Of a DNA stretch of 64,000 bases, positions 57,921 to 64,000 are shown piece after piece. A program made the position numbers and the translations under genes. The DNA comes from Cyclobacterium qasimii M12-11B (GTDB lineage: Bacteria > Bacteroidota > Bacteroidia > Cytophagales > Cyclobacteriaceae). A model generated the notes under the pieces. That model worked only from the letters and a program-made list of their open reading frames with translations. It had not been told where the DNA came from and did no database searches. Within the stretch, counting starts at the first letter, position 1. Each line of letters begins with the position of its first letter. Location: positions 1 through 64,000 of the forward strand of contig NZ_ATNM01000018.1 of the NCBI RefSeq assembly GCF_000427295.1, given 5' to 3'.

Positions 57921-58531
57921 ATGGAATTATTTGAACGCAAAATAGATCCAACTAAAAACCTTTTACCTTTTGGTGGAACCGTAAATTATTATGGGAAAAT
58001 ATTTGATCAAAAAAGAGCAAATGAATTCCTCTCAATTTTGATGCAAACCATCGAATGGAAAAATGATGAAGCCATAATTTTTGGTAAAAAATCATAACCA
58101 AAAGAAAAGTAGCATGGTATGGTGAAGAAGCATTTGAATACACTTATTCTAAAACCACCAAATCGGCATTGCCATGGACGCAGGCCTTGCTTGAATTAAA
58201 GCATTCAATAGAAAACCTTACTGAAGACACTTTCAATTCCTGCTTATTGAATTTGTACCATGATGGAAATGAGGGAATGGCCTGGCATAGCGATGGAGAA
58301 AAGGACCTGAAAAAACAAGGAGCCATTGCTTCACTAAGTTTTGGAGCAGAAAGGAAATTCTCTTTTAAACACAAAGAAACCAAAACCAAATCAGAGCTGA
58401 TTTTAGAAAATGGAAGTTTGTTAATAATGAAGGGAGACACACAAACCAATTGGTTACATCGCTTGCCCCCTTCAAAAAGAATTATAAATCCAAGAATTAA
58501 CCTGACTTTTAGGACCATTTTTAGTCGCTAA
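57921..58531 (+). pseudogene. AlkB-like 2-oxoglutarate/Fe(II) dioxygenase, frame broken once
   Basis: About 203 residues after joining. First frame from ATG 57921 (MELFERKIDPTKNLLPFGGT) to the stop at 58095. The second frame continues (KRKVAWYGEEAFEYTYSKTT) and contains the core: NLYHDGNEGMAWHSDGEKDL with the iron His-x-Asp, the second histidine in QTNWLHRLPPSK and NPRINLTFRTI. The break is at the A run 58086-58091 (six A; seven restore the frame). AlkB proteins repair alkylated bases by oxidative demethylation; the ALKBH2-like layout is likely. All catalytic residues are intact past the break. Confidence 0.85.
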
Positions 58532-58606
58532 ATCACCTACTAAAAATGAGCTTTAACGAAATTTAAGTGCTGTGCCCCTTAATGAAATTAATTCATTGTT
58601 CAACTG

Positions 58607-58636
58607 ATAAAGTTCAATAATATAATTGAACTTTAT
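58607..58636. promoter_or_regulatory. 12-bp inverted repeat before the SMR transporter gene
   Basis: ATAAAGTTCAAT (58607-58618) and ATTGAACTTTAT (58625-58636) are perfectly complementary with a 6-base spacer. It lies 40 bases before the transporter start. It could be a repressor operator or a weak terminator of the AlkB-like gene; no T run follows on the plus strand. No guanidine riboswitch sequence was seen. Confidence 0.4.
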
Positions 58637-58676
58637 AATCGAAAAAAAATAACATTTACCCATTTCACATAAACCC

Positions 58677-59003
58677 ATGAATTGGATTCTTTTAATTATT
58701 GCAGGTCTTTTTGAGGTAGCTTTTGCCTCCTGCTTGAGTATGGCAAAGGCCTCATCAGGCAAGGAAATGTATGGCTGGTATGGTGCCTTTTTACTTTGCC
58801 TGACCATAAGTATGGCATTATTGATACGCGCTACACAAAGTTTACCGATAGGAACAGCTTATGCGGTTTGGACAGGTATTGGGGCTGTAGGGACAGTCTT
58901 GGTGGGTATATTTTTCTTTAAAGAACCGGCTCATTTCTGGCGATTGTTTTTCATTTTCATGTTGATAGGTTCCATAATTGGTTTGAAGGCAGTCTCGCAT
59001 TGA
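58677..59003 (+). CDS. SMR-family transporter, SugE/Gdx-like
   Basis: A 108-residue, four-helix small multidrug-resistance protein. The essential glutamate is Glu13 in IIAGLFEVAFAS, and the second conserved segment is LPIGTAYAVWTGIGAVGTVL. The position of the glutamate and the overall pattern match the SugE/Gdx group, whose known members export guanidinium in exchange for protons; some relatives export quaternary ammonium compounds. Length is usual. It converges on the kinase gene, 12 bases away. Confidence 0.88.
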   Translation: MNWILLIIAGLFEVAFASCLSMAKASSGKEMYGWYGAFLLCLTISMALLIRATQSLPIGTAYAVWTGIGAVGTVLVGIFFFKEPAHFWRLFFIFMLIGSIIGLKAVSH

Positions 59004-59015
59004 AACAATTAAGGT

Positions 59016-60147
59016 TTAGTAATCCCGTTTTCTAGCGATTTTAGGAATTGTAAAATAGAAGGTACTTCCCTTTCCTGGTTCTGATTTTGCACCTATTGTT
59101 CCTCCATGAATTTCAAGGATACGCTTGCAAGCAGATAGTCCAATCCCTGTTCCTTGAATGCTGCCGTGAGGATCCAATCTTTTCATGAAACCAAATATTT
59201 TTTCAGATGCTTCTTGTTTAAAACCAATGCCATTGTCCTTGACAAAGACAGTGATTTGATCCTCTTTATCTTCAAATGTAACCGACACCACTGGGTCGGC
59301 ATCCGACCGGTATTTAATGGCGTTGCTAAAAAGATTCTGAAAAAGTCGAATCACCTGAATCTTGTCAGCAACGATTACCGGCAACTCTCCAATAGTAAAA
59401 GTTGCATTATTTTCTTTCGCCTGATCTTCAATCATTTCCAATGCAATGCTACAAGCCTCATTTAATGAAACCTCTTCAAATTCCTTTTCATCCCCTTCCA
59501 TTTTGGAATAATCGAGCAAGTCTTTGATCATTTGTTTCATTCTTTGGGTATTGTTTATAATAAGGGAATAATACATCTCCCCTTGGCTACCGGGTGGCAA
59601 ATAACCTTCTTTGTCCAGCAAACCCATCAAACCAGAGATCGTATTCAGTGGTGCCTGTAAATCATGGGACGCTGTGTAAGCAAATTGTTCCAGTCCTTCA
59701 TTAATATGCTTAAGCCGTTCTACAGTTTGCTCCGCCTGTTTTCTTGCTTTAATTAGCTCCACCTCATATCGCTTGCGCTGGGTAATATTAAGCACCGAAA
59801 ACCTAAAAAAGGATTCTTTAGCTGAACTACCAGGAATACGTTTTCCATTTATCAGGGTCGGCAGTTTTCTGGTCTTTTTCCCTTTAAGATCGATGCTTAT
59901 TTCAGAAATTTCCCCCTGCATTTGAAGTATGGGCATCATATGCGTTTCAAAATAAATCTTTTCTCCCATCCCCAGTAAGTCCTGAAAAGATTTTTTGAAG
60001 TAAGATTTCGTCTCTTTCATATCCCAACCACACTAGCAATGTGGTATTAATATTGACAATAAGCCCATCAGCGCGCATGGTCATATAACCAAAAGGGGCA
60101 TTTTGATAAAGATCTTCTGAATCTTCTATAAATGGTTTTGCTATCAA
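59016..60147 (-). pseudogene. PAS-domain histidine kinase, frame broken once; pair of the RsbQ-like gene
   Basis: About 377 residues after joining. N-terminal PAS domain (SEDLYQNAPFGYMTMRADGL, then NTTLLVWLGYERDEI), continuing in the other frame (SFQDLLGMGEKIYFETH). Then the HisKA box (FAYTASHDLQAPLNTISGLM) and HATPase boxes (FQNLFSNAIKYRSD; VKDNGIGFKQEASE; GTGIGLSACKRI). No membrane segment. The break is at a T run on the plus strand (59991-59996, an A6 run on the coding strand), one base too many or two too few. The start ATG lies 2 bases after the stop of the RsbQ-like gene, so the two are strongly coupled. Confidence 0.82.
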
Positions 60148-60149
60148 AA

Positions 60150-60950
60150 TCAGTTTTCTAAATAAGATTGTATGCTTGAAATAACTTGATCAGGTGATGT
60201 CAGGTGAGGACAGTGCCCGGAAGAATTCAAAAGCACATATTTGCTTTCCTTAATTTTATTATGAACAAATTCACCAACAGTAACGGGTGCTATCATATCC
60301 GGGTGACTCTGGAGAATCAAAGTGGGGGTAGACACATTTGTTAAATCCTCTCTGTTGTCCCCCATAAAAGTTACCTTGGCAAAATGCTTTGCTATATCAG
60401 GGTTCATAGAGCAGAAACTATTCCTTAATTCTTCGGAATATTCAGGCAACTCAGGATTGCCTATAATTATTGGAGCTATAAAACTGGACCAACCTAAATA
60501 ATTACTCTCTAATGTTTCTACCAATTCATCAATATCATCCTTGTTAAATCCCCCCAAATATTCATCCTCATTTATGTAGCAAGGTGAGGGGCCTACCAAT
60601 ATTAATTTATCAAACAAATCAGGCCTTTTTCCAGCTGCAAGTACACCGATAATGCTACTTACTGAGTGACCAACAAAAACCACATCCTGTAGATCAAGAT
60701 CAACAATAATCTTTATGAGGTCTTCAGCATATCCCTCCAGGGAGCTGTATTTTTGGTAATTGTAAGCCCTTATGTCTGATTTTCCCGAACCTACATGATC
60801 AAATAAAACAATCTTATAATCCTTCTCAAAAGCAGGTGTAATATGACGCCACATTTTCTGATCACATCCATAACCGTGACCAAAAACAATGGGCTGTATA
60901 CCATTGCCGGAAATATTTACATTGTTCTTAAATAATTTATCATCAATCAT
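60150..60950 (-). CDS. RsbQ-like alpha/beta hydrolase
   Basis: A 266-residue cytoplasmic hydrolase very similar in pattern to Bacillus RsbQ (269 residues): QPIVFGHGYGCDQKMWRHIT, LFDHVGSGKSDIRAYNYQKY, VFVGHSVSSIIG and LVGPSPCYINEDEYLGGF. The catalytic triad Ser96, Asp218 (SHPDMIAP) and His246 (SSGHCPHL) falls within one residue of RsbQ's. In Bacillus, RsbQ is needed by the PAS-domain phosphatase RsbP to sense energy stress. Here the downstream partner carries PAS too but is a histidine kinase. The promoter should lie right of 60950. Confidence 0.88.
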   Translation of the reverse strand: MIDDKLFKNNVNISGNGIQPIVFGHGYGCDQKMWRHITPAFEKDYKIVLFDHVGSGKSDIRAYNYQKYSSLEGYAEDLIKIIVDLDLQDVVFVGHSVSSIIGVLAAGKRPDLFDKLILVGPSPCYINEDEYLGGFNKDDIDELVETLESNYLGWSSFIAPIIIGNPELPEYSEELRNSFCSMNPDIAKHFAKVTFMGDNREDLTNVSTPTLILQSHPDMIAPVTVGEFVHNKIKESKYVLLNSSGHCPHLTSPDQVISSIQSYLEN

Positions 60951-61514
60951 TGTCGGTAGCGTTCAGGTGATCATTAATTCATTTCAATTACAGCCTGTCT
61001 TTTTATTCAACCTTAAATGAATCCGCCTTAAAACCGAATCATGTTTGGTTTGGTTCAAACAAAAAAAATATGCAGAAATTTTATCAAAATAGCTATATAA
61101 TAATTGGATGGGTGAAATCCCGATTACTAAAGTTATTCTTTGGTTTAAGTTTTTGAGCCAAACCATTTAATTTGATGCTCAAACAAAATAAAATAAAAAC
61201 TTAAGATTGATTTGAAGCAATTATTATACCTAACTTCTTTGACTATAAAATGAAAAAAATTTGACCTGATGGAGAATCCACTCTGAAATGTGCATAAAAT
61301 CAGGAGGGAATTCCTCCCCATTGTGATTACAACCATTACAAATCATTCACTTACGCTTTTTATGATTTTATTGGTTCCTTAAAATTGTCAAGAAATTTTA
61401 CCGCCAGGAAAAAAAATGGTCAATACCTACTTCGGCTTTACCCATAATGTGTATATGGTAAGATCAGAATTACATTGGCATTAATCCTTTAACTGCTTAA
61501 TTTATGCCAGAATC
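60951..61514. other. Non-coding region upstream of the RsbQ-like gene
   Basis: About 560 AT-rich bases; two short frames here have no family and no start support. It must contain the promoter of the RsbQ-like / kinase pair. No RNA gene or repeat is recognised. Confidence 0.4.
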
Positions 61515-61562
61515 AAAAAAAATCCCAATTTCAAAAAGCATAAAACTTTATGAAATTGGGAT
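61515..61562 (-). terminator. Rho-independent terminator of the secreted FAD oxidoreductase gene
   Basis: ATCCCAATTTCA (61522-61533) and TGAAATTGGGAT (61551-61562) form a perfect 12-bp stem around a 17-base loop. On the minus strand a T run follows at once. It lies 32 bases past the stop of the FAD gene. Confidence 0.85.
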
Positions 61563-61593
61563 CATTTACTTTAAATTAAAGAGGCTATAATTA

Positions 61594-63619
61594 TTATTTT
61601 GCAGGTACCCAAAGTACTGCATCAGCTACAACTGCACCATCAGCACCTTCTGTACTTACAGTAACAAAAGGATTAGTACCTACTTCTAAGGTATGAGCAC
61701 CTACATTTACCCATTCGCCTCGTGTCTGACCTTCAACTCTAATATCAGATTCTTTTACGACAACCTCTTTTTCTGCATTACCATCTGAAATAATAATTTT
61801 CGTTTGGCTGCTTGCATCCTCGGTACCTGAAAAATAGACATAAATATCGTATTTGCCATTTTCTACCACCTTTGGACTAAAACGTACTGTATTAATGGAA
61901 TTGTCTTTACCAGCGTTTTTCAAAAGTGTAGGGCCATATCCATGCCTATTTTGAACTCCCCAATCTCCAGTAACAACTACTCCCTCATCATCATTGTCAA
62001 CCAATATCTCTGCGGTGCTACCATCTGCCAATGGATTTGAGCGGAGCTCTCCTTGTAGCTTTTGGATGGATACCTCTTGAACAGATTGCCCTTCATCCAA
62101 TGCCAAACTTGCAGCTACCGCTGCTGACTGTCCTAACACCATAAAGACGGGTTCCATACGAATAGAACCATAGGCAATATGACTGGCAGAAAGCGCTACC
62201 GGCACAAACAGATTTTTTGCTTCGCTTGCTTTTGGAATAATAGATCTATAGGCAATCGGGTAAGGACCAAAACCGCCTTCTTCTACATTTCCTTCATTCT
62301 TCACCATTTTTTTACCGTCCTTTTCCAAGACTACACGTTGAATATTGTGAGAATCCATGGTATAAGCAGCCATTCCAACGCCATCCTCCACAACTTTATC
62401 ACCCACGCAATTGGCTTGAGTCATTACATATTCTCCCACCATTCTCCTCACTTCTCTTACATACAATTGAGGGGTCCAATTTTCAGTATCTACGTATTCG
62501 TCTTTTGGATAGCCCCATTCCTGAATGGCATCCTGAAGTTCTTTCGGTACCCTTGGATCCGTCTTATAAAAGTACAGAAGGGATTGTGTGTAAAGTGTAT
62601 GGGCATCTATGATCTCTTTTCGTTTTTCATAACTCCCCTCAGGATATTCATGGTTCGCACCAATCATATCTGTAGAGAAACCTCCCCTATTGTTGATATC
62701 AGTTTTGCTATTTGGCATTTTGCTCCAAATAAAATACTGTCCCAAACTTCTTTTTTCTGGTTGCGCTTCAAAAAAGCCTAACCAACAAGTCAAACATTGA
62801 AGGATCATAACCTTCCGGCTTTGTTATTTCTATGCGATTACTTGGGTCATTGGTCAAACAGATACGATAATTGTAGGCTTGAATTTTATCATCTTCTGTA
62901 CCATCTTCGGCCAAAACGCCATCACTTATACCCCACAGAAGTCCACTTGAAGGATCACCAGGTGTTTTATAAGGATCAATTCCGTCAGGAAACTGATGGC
63001 CATTCATTAATTGAACTCCATTGAAGGTTTCACCATATTTATCATTGGCTTCTCTACCGATGTCATAGCTAACACCAGCCTTGGCCATCAGGTCTCCTTC
63101 ATAGGTTCCATCAATAAACATTTTACCAGACACTTCCCTTAGCGGTTCTGAAGGGTTGTTGGAATTTTCCAGGGTAATTTTGTTAATCCAACCATCCTTA
63201 TTTTCTGCATTTTGGATTCTAAATCCATATTGAACGGTGATTCCTGCACGGTCCAAATATTCTTGAAAAGTTGCTTTGGCTACACTTGGTTCAAATATCC
63301 ATTGCTCAAACTTCCCATAATGATTTCCAAGTTTCCTATAAAAATCCCTTGAAAGGCCGGTAACGGCAAATTTATTTCCAATATCTGTATAACCAAGACC
63401 TCCGGTAGTCAAACCACCTAAGTGTTGACTTGGCTCAATTAGCAAAACTGATTTGCCCATGGTTTTGGCTGTATAAGCAGCTATTATCCCAGAGGAAGTG
63501 GCTCCATATACGACAACATCATACGTTTTTTCTTCGGCTTTTTCAGAACCTGAACAGGAAAACATCAAGCTCGACAATATCAAGCAACCTATTACTAAAT
63601 AATTAAATTGTTTCTTCAT
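61594..63619 (-). pseudogene. Secreted FAD-dependent oxidoreductase with C-terminal beta domain, frame broken once
   Basis: About 674 residues after joining. Lipoprotein signal ending LSSLMFSC; FAD site DVVVYGATSSGIIAAYTAK, then LIEPSQHLGGLTTGGLGYTD and MFIDGTYEGDLMAKAGVSYD; later YGSIRMEPVFMVLGQSAAVA. The last 130 residues are a golvesin / xanthan-lyase-CBD-like beta domain (WVNVGAHTLEVGTNPFVTVS). The break is at an A run on the plus strand (62770-62775; six, five expected to give VRLFEAQPE). Such FAD proteins often accompany sulfatases and glycan utilisation genes; the substrate is not known. A sulfatase-like gene lies upstream. Confidence 0.85.
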
Positions 63620-63628
63620 TACTAATTA

Positions 63629-64000
63629 TCAATTACTTTTAGTGAATACAATCAATCTTAAATCCATTACCTGGCTACCGGGAATATCAAGTGCTTTGAT
63701 AGACAAAGTAGCCTCTCCTTTGTCCAGGTTAATCTCTCCCAGAGACATGTCTTTGAAGTCTTTCACGTAAGACTCTATACGTTTTACCCGATCATTTTCT
63801 TTCCCTTTTAATGGTGGATCATGTGGTAAAGTCACCTTCCCATCAAGAATGTTTTTCCCTACCTGAAGTCTAAAGGTAGCACCAATATCTTTTTCCGGGC
63901 AAGTATAATAAAGTTCAACATCATATTTCCCTGCTGTCAATACCTCCACATCCCAAGTGATACTGTCTTGCAAAGTCACCCAATTTGTAAAAAAGGAGTC
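63629..64000 (-). CDS. C-terminal part of a probable sulfatase (runs off the window)
   Basis: An open frame with no start inside the window; the frame continues past base 64000. The visible 124 residues form a beta-rich domain (TWDVEVLTAGKYDVELYYTC, KVTLPHDPPLKGKENDRVKR, VKDFKDMSLGEINLDKGEAT, IPGSQVMDLRLIVF) that I associate with the C-terminal part of Bacteroidota sulfatases. The catalytic domain is outside the window. It ends 9 bases before the FAD gene start, so the two form an operon. Family assignment is tentative. Confidence 0.55.
   Translation of the reverse strand, partial: DSFFTNWVTLQDSITWDVEVLTAGKYDVELYYTCPEKDIGATFRLQVGKNILDGKVTLPHDPPLKGKENDRVKRIESYVKDFKDMSLGEINLDKGEATLSIKALDIPGSQVMDLRLIVFTKSN

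Noticed and set aside
58532-58676. Possible guanidine riboswitch before the SMR gene.
   Set aside because: Only a simple inverted repeat is present; the conserved riboswitch core sequences are not seen.
60984-61336. Two short minus-strand frames upstream of the RsbQ-like gene.
   Set aside because: Low-complexity, AT-driven frames in what must be the promoter region.

Overview
This window comes from a free-living, probably aquatic Bacteroidota bacterium. The best fit is the Cytophagia, close to Cyclobacteriaceae. That is inference from the AT-rich DNA, two sigma/FecR/SusC/SusD loci, SusD lipoproteins, AraC regulators with an HMA-like N-terminus, Rcp1-like response regulators and near absence of Shine-Dalgarno sites. 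No rRNA, CRISPR array, phage or intact insertion sequence was seen.

Layout. 0-3 kb: a tRNA-Asp-like element with an abnormal anticodon arm and a strong terminator, then a secreted M19 dipeptidase and a Tat-type protein of unknown function. 3.2-8.8 kb: stress genes (DUF2945, large catalase, topoisomerase IB, YedI-like, DUF1328). 8.9-16 kb: first glycan- or nutrient-uptake locus (FecI-like sigma, FecR, SusC, SusD). 16.7-32 kb: a second stress and signalling block (DUF421, CsbD-like, DUF2383, PAS histidine kinase, three single-domain response regulators, PPOX protein, SDR, GH13 enzyme, Dps-like protein, two AraC regulators, small lipoprotein, DUF1328, sorbosone-dehydrogenase-like lipoprotein). 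32.5-38.3 kb: FAD oxidoreductase, esterase/SGNH hydrolase, Rof-like protein, lipid kinase. 39-45 kb: an RND efflux operon (adaptor, pump, outer-membrane channel). 45.6-52.9 kb: second sigma/FecR/SusC/SusD locus. 53.3-54.8 kb: compact sigma / anti-sigma / plug-like protein cassette. 55-64 kb: FMN glutamate-synthase-like protein, NAD-binding protein, AlkB-like protein, SMR transporter, an RsbQ-like hydrolase paired with a PAS histidine kinase, then a secreted FAD oxidoreductase and the end of a probable sulfatase.

How the parts work together. In both uptake loci an outer-membrane SusC with an N-terminal STN domain can signal through FecR to an ECF sigma factor, which would control susCD. The stress genes resemble the target set of general stress regulons (catalase, Dps, CsbD, PPOX, glycan metabolism), accompanied by PAS kinases and receiver proteins.

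Caveat. Ten reading-frame breaks lie at short base runs, nine of them at A or T runs of 5-7 bases, where one base (occasionally two) is missing or extra. They affect otherwise intact genes. Homopolymer errors in the assembly are the simplest explanation. One break, in a histidine kinase, also forms a textbook A AAA AAG slippery heptamer. Broken genes are entered as pseudogene with the joined span.
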